A DNA stretch of 50,659 bases from positions 1 to 50,659 of the forward strand of contig NZ_CALUMA010000120.1 of NCBI RefSeq assembly GCF_944321625.1. Reading direction: 5' to 3'. Made by a program: the position numbers and the translations under genes. How positions within the stretch are numbered: position 1 is the stretch's first letter; each line of letters starts with the position of its first letter. The notes beneath the pieces were generated by a model. The model saw only the letters and a program-made list of their open reading frames with translations, had not been told where the DNA came from and made no database searches. This stretch comes from an uncultured Slackia sp. Lineage in GTDB: Bacteria; Actinomycetota; Coriobacteriia; Coriobacteriales; Eggerthellaceae. Positions 31,277 to 39,926 of this stretch are shown in pieces.

Positions 31277-32689
31277 TTACAGCAGCGGCTGGGCGACGTA
31301 GCCGATGGCGGCTTTGTCGGCGTTGAGGACCTGCTTGGCCTCCTCCATCTGCACCTTCACAGCATCGTGGCCGGTTCCGCCATAGGTCTTGCGGGCGCGC
31401 ACGATCTTTTCCAGGTCGAGCGAGGACACGATATCCTCCTCGAACAGCTCCGATGCCTCTTTGAACTCGTCGAGCGTCAAATCCTCCAGACCCTTGTGAT
31501 GCTTCTCGCAGTACAGCACCAGGTTGCCCACGACCTCATGCGCCTGGCGGAACGGCATGCCCTTCTTGGCCAGGTAGTCGGCCACGTCGGTCGCAGCGGT
31601 GAAGCCCTTGCCGGCAGCGGCGCGCATCTCGGGCACGTGCAGCTCCATGGTCTTGATCATGCCCTCCATGCACACCATGCAGTCGTGCAGGGTCTTGGCG
31701 GCGTCCATCGCGCCCTCCTTGCACTCCTGCAGATCCTTGTTGTACGCCAGCGGCAGCGACTTCATGGTGACCAGCAGCGCCACCAGGTCGCCTACCACGC
31801 GTCCCATCTTGCCGCGCGTGAGCTCGGCGAAGTCGGGGTTCTTCTTCTGCGGCATGATGGACGAGCCCGTGGCGAACGAGTCGGACAGCGTGATGAATCC
31901 GAATTCGGTGGTGGACCACAGAATGATTTCTTCGCACAGGCGCGACAGATGCATCATGGACACGCTGCAGGCATACTCCAGGTCAAGCAGGTAGTCACGG
32001 TCGGACACAGCGTCCATGGAATTGTTGATGGGATGGTCGAAATCCAGCAGCTCGGTGGTCATCTGGCGATCGAGCGGATACGTGGTACCCGCCAGCGCCG
32101 CGCTTCCCAACGGGTTGGCATCGGCCGCCTCGAGCGCATAGGTCAGGCGCTTGAAGTCGCGCGAGAACATCCAGAAGTACGCGAGCATGTGATGGCTGAA
32201 CAGCACCGGCTGCGCATGCTGCAGGTGCGTATAGCCCGGCATGATCACGTCGAAGTTATCGCGCGCCTTGGCGTAGATAACGCCGCGCAGAGCGCAGTTC
32301 TGCGTGAGCAGCTCGTGCAGCAGGTCCTTCGCATGCAGACGCGTGTCGGTGGCCACCTGATCGTTGCGCGAGCGGCCGGTATGCAGACGCGCGCCCGAAA
32401 TGCCGATGTCCTCGATCAGCGTCTTCTCAATGGCCATGTGGATGTCTTCGTCGTTGATGTCGAAGCGGAATTTGCCCTGCTCGATCTGGTTTTCGATCTC
32501 AAGCAGGCCCACCTCGATCTTCTCAAGGTCGGCGCGCGAGATAATGCCCTGCTCGGCAAGCATCTTCGCATGGGCGATGGAGCCCTTGATATCCTGGGAA
32601 TACATGGACTTGTCCACGGGCAGCGACGCGCCGAACGCCTGCGTGAACGAACCCACGCTCTTCTCGAACCTGCCGGACCACAACGCCAT
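31277..32689 (-). CDS. argH: Argininosuccinate lyase
   Basis: The 470 residues match the fumarase/aspartase superfamily. LHTGRSRNDQVATDTRL (about 105-125) and the signature GSSIMPQKKNPD (about 275-290), whose serine is the catalytic acid/base loop, are present. The enzyme cleaves argininosuccinate to arginine and fumarate, the last step of arginine synthesis. ATG 32689 is chosen because GAAAGG lies 8 bp upstream. argG is 120 bp upstream on the same strand, and the pair is probably one transcript under the leader at 34186-34351. Confidence 0.95.
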   Translation of the reverse strand: MALWSGRFEKSVGSFTQAFGASLPVDKSMYSQDIKGSIAHAKMLAEQGIISRADLEKIEVGLLEIENQIEQGKFRFDINDEDIHMAIEKTLIEDIGISGARLHTGRSRNDQVATDTRLHAKDLLHELLTQNCALRGVIYAKARDNFDVIMPGYTHLQHAQPVLFSHHMLAYFWMFSRDFKRLTYALEAADANPLGSAALAGTTYPLDRQMTTELLDFDHPINNSMDAVSDRDYLLDLEYACSVSMMHLSRLCEEIILWSTTEFGFITLSDSFATGSSIMPQKKNPDFAELTRGKMGRVVGDLVALLVTMKSLPLAYNKDLQECKEGAMDAAKTLHDCMVCMEGMIKTMELHVPEMRAAAGKGFTAATDVADYLAKKGMPFRQAHEVVGNLVLYCEKHHKGLEDLTLDEFKEASELFEEDIVSSLDLEKIVRARKTYGGTGHDAVKVQMEEAKQVLNADKAAIGYVAQPLL

Positions 32690-32755
32690 CTGAGGCACCT
32701 TTCTTCTCTAACGCATCACGATGCGAATACCACGGCTGCCGAAACGATACGCCAA

Positions 32756-32781
32756 GCGGCGCGCCCTGTAAGACGCGCCGC
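32756..32781 (-). other. Hairpin between argG and argH
   Basis: GCGGCGCG and CGCGCCGC pair over 8 bp with a 10-nt loop and no T-run. It could stabilise or process the argGH message. Confidence 0.45.
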
Positions 32782-32809
32782 CGCGAAAATCGATTATCGG
32801 GCCTTCGGG

Positions 32810-34051
32810 CTATTCGGCGGAAGAGCCCTGCGCGCCTTCGCCCTGCCTGGCCGACCACACCACGATGGGCAGGCTGAACAGGTCAATGAAGCCCTTGGCC
32901 GCCTGGTGGTTGAAGGTATCGTCGGCACCGTAGCTCGCCAGACCGAAATCATACAGCGAATAGGGGCTCTTGCGACCCATCACCGTGCAATTTCCCTTAT
33001 AGAACTTCACCTTCACCTCGCCGGTGACGAACTGCTGGGTCTGGGCGCAGAACGCATCGAGCGCCATCTTGAGCGGCGAGAACCACTGGCCGTAGTACAC
33101 GCAGGTGGCCCACTGCTGCTCGACGCCCAGCTTGTAGTGCTGGGTCTCGCGGTCAAGCGTCAGAGCCTCGAGCGCCTTGTGCGCCATGATCAGCGTCTGG
33201 GCGGCGGGCACCTCGTAGCACTCGCGCGACTTCACGCCCACCAGACGGTTCTCCACCATGTCCAGGCGGCCGAAGCCGTTGGCGCCGGCGATGACGTTGA
33301 GCTCCTTCACGATGTCGAGCAGGGGCATCTCCTTGCCGTTGAGAGAGCAGGGCACGCCGGCTTTGAAGCCAATCTCGACGTATTCAGGCTTGTCAGGAGC
33401 CTCTTCGGGGTCAACGGTGAGCGTCCAGATATCCGCAGGGGGTTCGTTCCAGGGGTTCTCCAGCACGCCGCACTCGATGGCGCGACCCCACAGGTTGTCA
33501 TCGATGGAGTACGGGGAGGATTTGGTGGTGGGCACCGGCACACCGTGGGTCTTGGCCCAATCCATCTCCTGGTCGCGGTCATGCATATCCCACTCGCGCA
33601 CGGGGGCGAGGATCTCCAGCGTGGGGTCGAGGGCCTTAATGGAGGTTTCGAAACGCACCTGGTCGTTGCCCTTGCCGGTGCAGCCGTGGGCAACGTACTT
33701 GGCGCCGTACTCGTGCGCCAGGTCCACGAGATGTTTGGACAGCAGGGGGCGCGACAGGGCGGAAAGCAGCGGGTACTCGTTCTCATACAGGCCGTTGGCA
33801 GCAATGGCCTTGGTCAGGTAGCCCTCGGCGTATTCCTCGCGCATGTCCATGGCGTAGGAAGCGATGGCGCCCATGTCCAGCGCCTTCTGCTTGATGTACT
33901 CGAGGTCTTCCTCGTCCTGGCCCACGTTACCGCACAGAGCGATGACGTCCAGGTTCTTTTCCACCTGCAGCCACTTGAGGCATACCGATGTGTCCAGGCC
34001 GCCGGAGTATGCGAGAACGACCTTTTCCTTTTGCGCGGTTTCCTGTGCCAT
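32810..34051 (-). CDS. argG: Argininosuccinate synthase
   Basis: The 413 residues begin with the ATP pyrophosphatase loop KVVLAYSGGLDTSVCLKWL. They contain AHGCTGKGNDQVRFE (about 120-135), SIDDNLWGRAIECG and the C-terminal helix region GRKSPYSLYDFGLASYG. The enzyme joins citrulline and aspartate using ATP. Length and motifs are complete. The start at 34051 is the first ATG of the conserved region. Its leader carries an Arg-rich peptide and a terminator, suggesting control by arginine supply. Confidence 0.95.
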   Translation of the reverse strand: MAQETAQKEKVVLAYSGGLDTSVCLKWLQVEKNLDVIALCGNVGQDEEDLEYIKQKALDMGAIASYAMDMREEYAEGYLTKAIAANGLYENEYPLLSALSRPLLSKHLVDLAHEYGAKYVAHGCTGKGNDQVRFETSIKALDPTLEILAPVREWDMHDRDQEMDWAKTHGVPVPTTKSSPYSIDDNLWGRAIECGVLENPWNEPPADIWTLTVDPEEAPDKPEYVEIGFKAGVPCSLNGKEMPLLDIVKELNVIAGANGFGRLDMVENRLVGVKSRECYEVPAAQTLIMAHKALEALTLDRETQHYKLGVEQQWATCVYYGQWFSPLKMALDAFCAQTQQFVTGEVKVKFYKGNCTVMGRKSPYSLYDFGLASYGADDTFNHQAAKGFIDLFSLPIVVWSARQGEGAQGSSAE

Positions 34052-34185
34052 GGTTGATCCTGCCTTTCCTGCCCCGCGGGGCTTTTGCCTTTGTGCCCTT
34101 GCGGGGCGTTTCCTGCCGTGCGTTGCACTTGGTTGCTTTGGTGGAGCTCGGGGCTTGCCCCTGCGCCAACCGACCGGTTTTCGGG

Positions 34186-34217
34186 TAAAAAAGAAGCACC
34201 CGGGCGAGCCCGGATGC
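34186..34217 (-). terminator. Intrinsic terminator in the argGH leader, probable attenuator
   Basis: GCACCCGGGC (34196-34205) and GCCCGGATGC (34208-34217) form a stem with one mismatch, followed on the minus strand by TTCTTTTTTACC. It is 35 nt after the leader ORF stop and 135 nt before argG, so transcripts must pass it to reach argG. Confidence 0.8.
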
Positions 34218-34252
34218 TGTCATGCGTTCCTATACGAAATCACATCGAGGAA

Positions 34253-34351
34253 TTACCCCATGCGGACCGCAGACACCATGCGAGCTCGTCGCAGGTTGAA
34301 TCGTCGGCCCTGGCGTCGGAAAGAAAGCTGCTGTGCGTTGCGGATGGCCAT
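34253..34351 (-). CDS. Arginine-rich leader peptide (32 aa), candidate attenuation sensor
   Basis: The ORF starts at ATG 34351, with AAAGGAG 8 nt upstream, and reads MAIRNAQQLSFRRQGRRFNL, then RRARMVSAVRMG and a stop. Nine of 32 residues are arginine, with RR pairs at 12-13, 16-17 and 21-22. Five of the nine codons are CGA, a codon that is generally slow. The intrinsic terminator stands 35 nt downstream and argG behind that. This is the layout of ribosome-mediated attenuation (as in trp or his leaders), here matched to the pathway product. That ribosomes stall here when arginine is scarce is inference; I have not drawn the competing RNA folds. Confidence 0.7.
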   Translation of the reverse strand: MAIRNAQQLSFRRQGRRFNLRRARMVSAVRMG

Positions 34352-34570
34352 GCTGCATGCTCCTTTCCTGACGTGTATGGCATGATGCCGGTTTACTGTG
34401 CGCGACGCTTGCGCGTCAAACTCCACTCTGCTGGAGTGAATGGTGTTACCTTACGCGACGACACCGCCAAATGCAAGAAAAAATTCGTTATATTCAATTT
34501 TTTAGTCAAAATATGCATTTTGGACTACGTCTCGCCATATTTGCACACTACAGCTCAGCGCATTCACACG
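34352..34570. other. Promoter region of argGH
   Basis: AT-rich DNA at 34480-34530 (minus strand: TTGACTAAAAAATTGAATATAACG) should contain the promoter. I cannot fix a -35/-10 pair with normal spacing, nor a clear ARG box. Near the hrb end, CTACAGCTC occurs twice 20 bp apart. Confidence 0.35.
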
Positions 34571-35272
34571 CTACAGCTCGATGCGCTCGAACATCTCCTT
34601 GCCCACGCCGCAGATGGGGCAGGTGAAATCATCGGGCAGCTCATCCACGTACTCGATGTGGCCGCAGATGGTGCAGCGCCAGGCGAATTTGGGCGATCCA
34701 TCAGCAGATGCGGAATCGTCCGAGGGGCCGGCCGCCGGAGTACCATCGGCCGCGCCGACATCGGCAGGGCCTTCGTAGCTGGAGGCCTTAGGCGGAGTCT
34801 TTCCGCCTTTCACCTGGTGATAGTACGCGTATGTCATGGGCTCATCCTTGGACAGCACAGAGGATTCCACGACTTCGCCCATGATATAGACATGCGTTCC
34901 CAGATCCATCGTCTGCTTCACATGCACGCGGAAATGCGCCACGACGTGCTCGGTCACATAGGGAATACCCGCCTCATCGAGCGCGGTCTGCGTATCGGAG
35001 AACTTGTCGGTGTCGGCGCTGGTGTGGAACCCGAAGCGTCCGATGAGCTCCATCGGGGCGTCCTGCGCAAGCACGCTCACCTCGAACTCGCCCGCCTCCA
35101 GAATGACGCCCGTAGTGAAGTTGTCTTTGTTGATGGCGATGCTCGCCTGCGGCGGCTGCGACGTGACCTGCGCGAACGTGTTCACCACGCAACCCGCCTG
35201 CGTCTCGCCCGCCTTTGCCGTAACAATATAGAGCCCGTAGCTCAAGCTCCTGAACGCCTTGGTATCCACCAT
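34571..35272 (-). CDS. hrb: High-molecular-weight rubredoxin (flavin reductase-rubredoxin fusion)
   Basis: The 233 residues have two domains. Residues 1-155 are a flavin reductase-like FMN-binding split barrel (FRSLSYGLYIVTAKAGETQAGCVVNTFAQVTSQPP, then HFRVHVKQTMDLGTHVYIMGEV). After a Ser/Asp/Ala linker, residues 195-230 form a rubredoxin: WRCTICGHIEYVDELPDDFTCPICGVG, with the four cysteines that bind iron. Fusions of this kind, described as Hrb in acetogens, pass electrons from NAD(P)H via FMN to oxygen- or NO-reducing flavoproteins. AGGAGG lies before ATG 35272. No partner flavoprotein is in the window. Confidence 0.85.
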   Translation of the reverse strand: MVDTKAFRSLSYGLYIVTAKAGETQAGCVVNTFAQVTSQPPQASIAINKDNFTTGVILEAGEFEVSVLAQDAPMELIGRFGFHTSADTDKFSDTQTALDEAGIPYVTEHVVAHFRVHVKQTMDLGTHVYIMGEVVESSVLSKDEPMTYAYYHQVKGGKTPPKASSYEGPADVGAADGTPAAGPSDDSASADGSPKFAWRCTICGHIEYVDELPDDFTCPICGVGKEMFERIEL

Positions 35273-35550
35273 GGTGGCCTCCTATCCTGCCGCGCGAAAG
35301 CGCCGGCGCAATTGGCTGATCGGCGGCACTGTGCCGCTTCTGACATTGTATAGGATTGGCCGCTGCAACACCCTCAGCGAGAGAATCCTTTGCCGAATCG
35401 AGTAAAAGACCGACCGCGAAAAAGGCCGGCCGCTTGATGCTCATGGGCAGAACTCTTTGCGAGACTGGCGCCCCCGCGCCTCATGCCATCGAAATACGCG
35501 ATATACTTTATTACGCTTAATCACCTGCAGAATCAGCGAAGGAACCACGG

Positions 35551-36795
35551 ATGGCAGACGACTCGCGCAAAGGAAAGCACGCATCGGCGGAAACCCCGAA
35601 GAAGGGCAACGCCAAGCGCCGCGCCTCCTCCATCGCGACCACCATCACTGCCGTGGTCATCGCCGTTGCGTTCATCGCGGCGGCCGTCTTCGCTTGGCGG
35701 CTCTCTTCAGAAGAGCACAACACGGGAACATCCGTCGCCACCACACCCGACGCGGTCAAACTCGCCCTCGCTCACACCATAGCTCAGCCCAACATGCTCT
35801 CTTCAGTGGAGGAGGACATCATGGACATCTACGCCGCGCACAATGAAGCGACAAAAAAGGCGCAGAAAGCGGAAGAAGCTGCGAACGAGGAGGTTCCTCT
35901 GGCTGCAATATCGCCAACCGACCTTGACGTTATTCCCACCGGGACAGACCTGCAGGCTTTCTCGTTGCTTGACGATGAAGCGCCCAGCATTCCCGAAGGT
36001 GATTTGAAAGCCATCCAGAGCGCCATTGACGATGCCAAGGGCCTGGGCAATGTCGCCCTGGCGTTCTTTGACGCCAGCACAGGTAACGGTATCGCGTACA
36101 ACGCCGATACGGCGGTATACGGGGCGAGTTCATTCAAGGGCCCCTACGCCGTGTATGTGTGCCAGGCGCTTATCGATGAAGGCAAAATTACGCTGAATTC
36201 GCCCGTCGAAGTCGTGTCGAACAACCGCGGGAGCATCGCGATCAACCCCGCAAGCAGCTGGGCAACAAGCGGCGCGAGCACATATCCGACAGGCGAGCTG
36301 ATTTCGGCGGCCGTCATCGAATCGGACAACGACGCCTACGGCATGCTGCGCAATCAGTACGACGGCGACGGGTATGACAGCTGGATCGCGGAACTCGGTG
36401 TGGCTGACGCGCCGCGCGACCCCCTGACGTGGTACCCCACGTATTGCGCCCGCAGCGCCGCCAAGCTGTGGACGAATGCGCTCACGTACTTGGAGTCCGA
36501 TGGGTCGAGCGCGACATGGCTCGCAGAGCAGCTGAGTCAGACGCGTACGTCGTTTATCCGGGACGGAATCCTGAGCGTCGAAGATGGACGTGATGCCGAG
36601 GTGCTGAATAAGGCAGGATGGATTGCTGACTCCAACCCCGCGTATAACGCCGTATGCGACGCCGGCATCGTGAGGGCGGGCGGACGCACGTACGTGATGT
36701 GCATCATGACCAGCCAGCCCGATTGCACAGAGGCACGGGAAAACGTGGCGATTATCGCCGCCACCCTGTTCGAAGCGCGAGAAGCGCTGGAATAG
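35551..36795 (+). CDS. Membrane-anchored serine hydrolase (class A beta-lactamase-like)
   Basis: The 414 residues carry a basic N terminus, one membrane anchor (ITAVVIAVAFIAAAVFAW, about 32-49) and an Ala/Glu linker. The catalytic domain has SSFK (S-x-x-K, about 192-195), SDN (about 257) and KAG (about 353) in the place of KTG. These are the three motifs of serine beta-lactamase/penicillin-binding folds. The substrate is unknown: many Gram-positive members act on cell-wall peptides rather than antibiotics, and resistance should not be assumed. A possible -10, TATACT (35502-35507), lies upstream. Confidence 0.75.
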   Translation: MADDSRKGKHASAETPKKGNAKRRASSIATTITAVVIAVAFIAAAVFAWRLSSEEHNTGTSVATTPDAVKLALAHTIAQPNMLSSVEEDIMDIYAAHNEATKKAQKAEEAANEEVPLAAISPTDLDVIPTGTDLQAFSLLDDEAPSIPEGDLKAIQSAIDDAKGLGNVALAFFDASTGNGIAYNADTAVYGASSFKGPYAVYVCQALIDEGKITLNSPVEVVSNNRGSIAINPASSWATSGASTYPTGELISAAVIESDNDAYGMLRNQYDGDGYDSWIAELGVADAPRDPLTWYPTYCARSAAKLWTNALTYLESDGSSATWLAEQLSQTRTSFIRDGILSVEDGRDAEVLNKAGWIADSNPAYNAVCDAGIVRAGGRTYVMCIMTSQPDCTEARENVAIIAATLFEAREALE

Positions 36796-36893
36796 CGCAC
36801 GCTGCGAGGCAAGGACGAAACAGCAGTGCGAGGACGCGTTTTGATGCCGCAGCGTCTCATCAAGTTTTCCGCCGCTCTGCCGAACGACGAAAT

Positions 36894-37892
36894 CTATGCC
36901 TCGTTGCGTTCGAAGAAGGCGCAGGCGTTTTCGAAGCAGATGGCGTTGGCAATATCCTCGCCGAACTCGCGCGTGAAGAGCGCATGCAGTGCGCCCACCT
37001 TTTCTGCGGGGTCAAGCCACGAGGGTACGTCGCATCCGTCGTAGTCGCTGCCGAGCGCCAAGACGGGCTCCGCCCCCAGCGAGAGAAAATGATCGACGTG
37101 GCGCAGCACGTCATCAGGCGTGGGATCGGCGCCGTCGTTGCGCAGGAAGTCGCGACAGAAGTTCAGGCCTATAAGGCCGCCGCGTTCCACCACCAGGCGC
37201 ACCTGCTCGTCGGTCAGGTTGCGCGGGTGCCCGCACACGCTGCGCACGTTGGAGTGCGACGCAGCGAAAGGCTTCGTGGTTGCCTCCGCGACATCCCAAA
37301 AGCTGCGATCGTTGAGATGGGACACATCCACCACCATGCCTCGCTCCTCCATGGCGGCGATAACCTGACGGCCGAAAGGCGTAAGCCCATCGGTCGTCTG
37401 ATTGCCCGATGCGATAGCGTTTTTGCCGTTCCACGTGAGCGTGAGCATTTTCACGCCGGCGTCGGCCGCCTCGTGCACGCGCGATACGTCGCCCTCGATA
37501 AACGAACCGCCCTCGACCGTGAAGATGGCTGCACATTTGCGCTCGCCGATGATGCGGCGGATGTCGCGCGCATCATGCACCTGCTCGATGAGGCCCGCAT
37601 GCTGCTCGAGTTGGCTGCGGAAATAATCACGCACCGTTTCGAACACGTTCCACGAACGCTGCGTGCCAAGTCCGTCGGGGATAAACGCAGCGAAGCACTG
37701 GCACCAGCCGTAGCCCGCGCCAAGCATGCGCTCGAGGTCGATATGGGCGTCGTTGTTGGAAAGCGATGACATGCGTTCCGCCGGGATATGGGCGTCATGC
37801 TCAGAAAAGCCCAGGTCGGCAGCCGCTTCATGCAACGCCAACCGATCAAGGGTGTCGCAGTGCAGGTCGAAGATATTGATACGAGCCATCAT
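36894..37892 (-). CDS. Membrane dipeptidase family protein (peptidase M19)
   Basis: The 332 residues show the zinc dipeptidase motifs in order: DLHCDT (His and Asp ligands, residue 9), TVEGG (bridging Glu, about 123), SHLND and SHSN (His ligands, about 194 and 215), and GSDYDG (about 288). M19 enzymes cleave dipeptides and many accept a D-residue at the C-terminal side. The start ATG 37892 has AGGAGCGC upstream and lies 6 bp after the aminotransferase-like gene, so they are co-transcribed. No signal peptide is seen, so it is cytoplasmic. With the racemase it suggests D-amino-acid dipeptide use. Confidence 0.88.
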   Translation of the reverse strand: MMARINIFDLHCDTLDRLALHEAAADLGFSEHDAHIPAERMSSLSNNDAHIDLERMLGAGYGWCQCFAAFIPDGLGTQRSWNVFETVRDYFRSQLEQHAGLIEQVHDARDIRRIIGERKCAAIFTVEGGSFIEGDVSRVHEAADAGVKMLTLTWNGKNAIASGNQTTDGLTPFGRQVIAAMEERGMVVDVSHLNDRSFWDVAEATTKPFAASHSNVRSVCGHPRNLTDEQVRLVVERGGLIGLNFCRDFLRNDGADPTPDDVLRHVDHFLSLGAEPVLALGSDYDGCDVPSWLDPAEKVGALHALFTREFGEDIANAICFENACAFFERNEA

Positions 37893-37898
37893 GCGCTC

Positions 37899-38906
37899 CT
37901 ATTTCACTTCCGTCAGCCAATTCGAATAGCCGTCAAGGTTTCCCGTCGTCGCTTTGGCGAGGTGCTTTTGGAGGGCCTCGGTAATGGGGCCGGGCTTGCC
38001 TTTGCCCACCTGATGCCCGTCGACGCAGATGAGCGGCACAATCCCGCGCACGTCGTCTGCGAGAAACGCCTCATCGGCGATGCGCAGATCAGTGCGCGTC
38101 AACTGTTCCTCGATGGCAGGCACATCTAAATCCATGGCGAGGTTCAATGCGGTATCGCGCATGACGCCGTCGTACGCACCCGACGATGCGGGCGGCGTCG
38201 ACAGCACGCCATCGCGCACCACGAACACGTTTCCGCAGGTTGATTGGCACACAAGACCTTCTGCGTTGAGCAGCACGGCTTCGCTTGCACCGAAGGCCGC
38301 GGCCTCCTGCTGCGCCAGGGCAAAAACCGACGATGCAGCAACACAGCGCATCGCCGATGGGAGGGAATCGACCGGAATTGTCCGCCACGAAGAAATGAAC
38401 GCTTGGGCGGCATGCTCGCCTTGCATGCTGGAACGGGAAATGGAGGGCGCATCGTTATCCGCATCGGAAACGGACCCGAAGGCCGAGTCGGAGTCGGGCT
38501 GTGCACCCGCATCCGCGTCAGCAGAGACTCCAATGCCGCGGCATGCGATCGCAATTTGCGCAAGCGGATCCCCGCCCGGCGCGTCGCAAGGCTGCACGCG
38601 ATACGCCGTCACGCGCACGCAGCACTCAGCACAATCGCTCTGTTTGACGGCGTTAAGAATCAAACCCGAAAGCTTTTTTGCCGTACAGGGCGCATCCATC
38701 ATGGCAAGATTCATCGAACGCACGAGTCGTTTCATGTGGTCATCGAGTCGGAACACATAGAGCGTCCCCGCTTTGGGGTCGCGATAGCAGCGCATGTCCT
38801 CGAACACGGCAAGGCCGTCTAGCTGACGCGGCGCACGCACCTGCGCGCCATCGCTCTGCGCGAGCTTCCCGCCTTCCAAGACGAATTGAGTTTCCTCCGT
38901 GGCCAT
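37899..38906 (-). CDS. Class IV aminotransferase-like protein lacking the PLP lysine
   Basis: The start ATG 38906 (GGGGACAAG upstream) gives 335 residues; a longer frame runs antisense to nothing useful and lacks similarity. The fold is clear: GLAVFEDMRCY, RLDDHMKRLVRSMN, then RCVAASSVFALAQQEAAAFGASEAVLLNAEGLVCQSTCGNVFVV. In D-amino-acid and branched-chain aminotransferases a Lys stands nine residues before LAxxEA, but here the position is Cys, and no Lys occurs from before that block until QVGKGKPG near the end. The usual Glu of V-x-E-x-T-x-x-N is Gln. A 40-residue Asp/Ser insertion precedes the core. It may have a changed or non-catalytic role. Confidence 0.75.
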   Translation of the reverse strand: MATEETQFVLEGGKLAQSDGAQVRAPRQLDGLAVFEDMRCYRDPKAGTLYVFRLDDHMKRLVRSMNLAMMDAPCTAKKLSGLILNAVKQSDCAECCVRVTAYRVQPCDAPGGDPLAQIAIACRGIGVSADADAGAQPDSDSAFGSVSDADNDAPSISRSSMQGEHAAQAFISSWRTIPVDSLPSAMRCVAASSVFALAQQEAAAFGASEAVLLNAEGLVCQSTCGNVFVVRDGVLSTPPASSGAYDGVMRDTALNLAMDLDVPAIEEQLTRTDLRIADEAFLADDVRGIVPLICVDGHQVGKGKPGPITEALQKHLAKATTGNLDGYSNWLTEVK

Positions 38907-38917
38907 TTTCTTGTCCC

Positions 38918-39670
38918 CTAGCCCAGCACGCGGGCGCTTTCCTTCACATGCGCGCCGCATTCCTCCACCGCGCGCATGGCAAGCACCTCCATGGCGTCCA
39001 CCACGAGCATGCCGTGGGCAACCGCAGGCGCGGGAATGACCGACAGCTCGGTGCAGCCCAGAATCACGCTGTCGCAACCGCGCGAGCGCAGATGCGCGCA
39101 CACGTCGTAGAACGCCTGCATGTCGGCCGGGCGGCCGGCCTTCACGTTGTCATAGATGATGGACATGACCTTGGCCTGGAATTCCGGCTCGGGAAGCACC
39201 GCGGTAAGCCCCAGCGATTCCAGGGCGTCTTGCAGCACGCCCGCATGGCCTGTGCCGTCCGTAGCCATCACGCCTACCGTGTGTTTGCCCATTTCAACCA
39301 GGAATTTCGCGGTCTCTATAGGCATGTGTACAGCATGGGCGCGGGTCAGCGCGCCAAACGTTTCCTCGGAGCGGTAATGCCCCGTCACGCACGGCATGCA
39401 GATGACGTCGCAGCCCAGTTGCTCAAGTTCCAGCGCCGCATCGCGCACCGCAGGAATATAGGACTGGTCGCTTTTGCCCAGAATGTATGCCGTGCGATCG
39501 GGAATCTGGGGACGATTGAAAATAGTGATATCGATATGGTCCTGATCGATGGCGGCATCGGTCAGCTCAACGATGCGCGTGAACAGGCGCGCCGTCGCGG
39601 CAGGGCCGACTCCGCCGATAATGCCAAGCTTTTTGAGAGTCGTACGCGCAGAGGCGTTTTGCTCACCCAT
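38918..39670 (-). CDS. Aspartate/glutamate racemase family protein
   Basis: The 250 residues contain LGIIGGVGPAATARLF at the N terminus and two catalytic cysteines: MPCVTGHY (about 100) and GCTELSVIP (about 205). In most family members the first motif is MPCNTAH; here Asn and Ala are Val and Gly. The family interconverts L- and D-aspartate or glutamate without cofactor. It heads a three-gene operon with the aminotransferase-like protein (11-bp gap) and the M19 dipeptidase. GGGAGAG precedes ATG 39670. Confidence 0.85.
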   Translation of the reverse strand: MGEQNASARTTLKKLGIIGGVGPAATARLFTRIVELTDAAIDQDHIDITIFNRPQIPDRTAYILGKSDQSYIPAVRDAALELEQLGCDVICMPCVTGHYRSEETFGALTRAHAVHMPIETAKFLVEMGKHTVGVMATDGTGHAGVLQDALESLGLTAVLPEPEFQAKVMSIIYDNVKAGRPADMQAFYDVCAHLRSRGCDSVILGCTELSVIPAPAVAHGMLVVDAMEVLAMRAVEECGAHVKESARVLG

Positions 39671-39926
39671 GTAGCTCTCCCATCCTGCCGCAAAGCGGCA
39701 TTATTCAACAGGGCAAAATACCCCACGGATTACGAATCGTGAAGCAATAGCCTTTGGAGCGCCAGCACCTATATCGTATGTTTTGCCGCAACCGTCACCG
39801 CTCAGGGCGCCAACCGGCAAAAACGACATGCAGATTCAAAATGCGCCCAGCATGCTTCGAAACAAGTATTATAATCCGCACGTTTTAGCCATCGGCATCT
39901 GCCCCGCCATTCAAGACAAGGTATAC

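Noticed and set aside
31148..34057. 969-codon plus-strand frame opposite argGH
   Set aside because: It is antisense to argH and argG; the long open frame follows from GC-rich codon use on the other strand.
34480..34530. ARG box for ArgR upstream of argG
   Set aside because: TTGAATATAACGAATT looks partly similar, but the second half is not the expected inverted ATTCA; no convincing site.
35551..36795. Antibiotic resistance beta-lactamase
   Set aside because: The three motifs are those of the general serine hydrolase/PBP fold, with KAG instead of KTG and a membrane anchor; resistance cannot be claimed from this.
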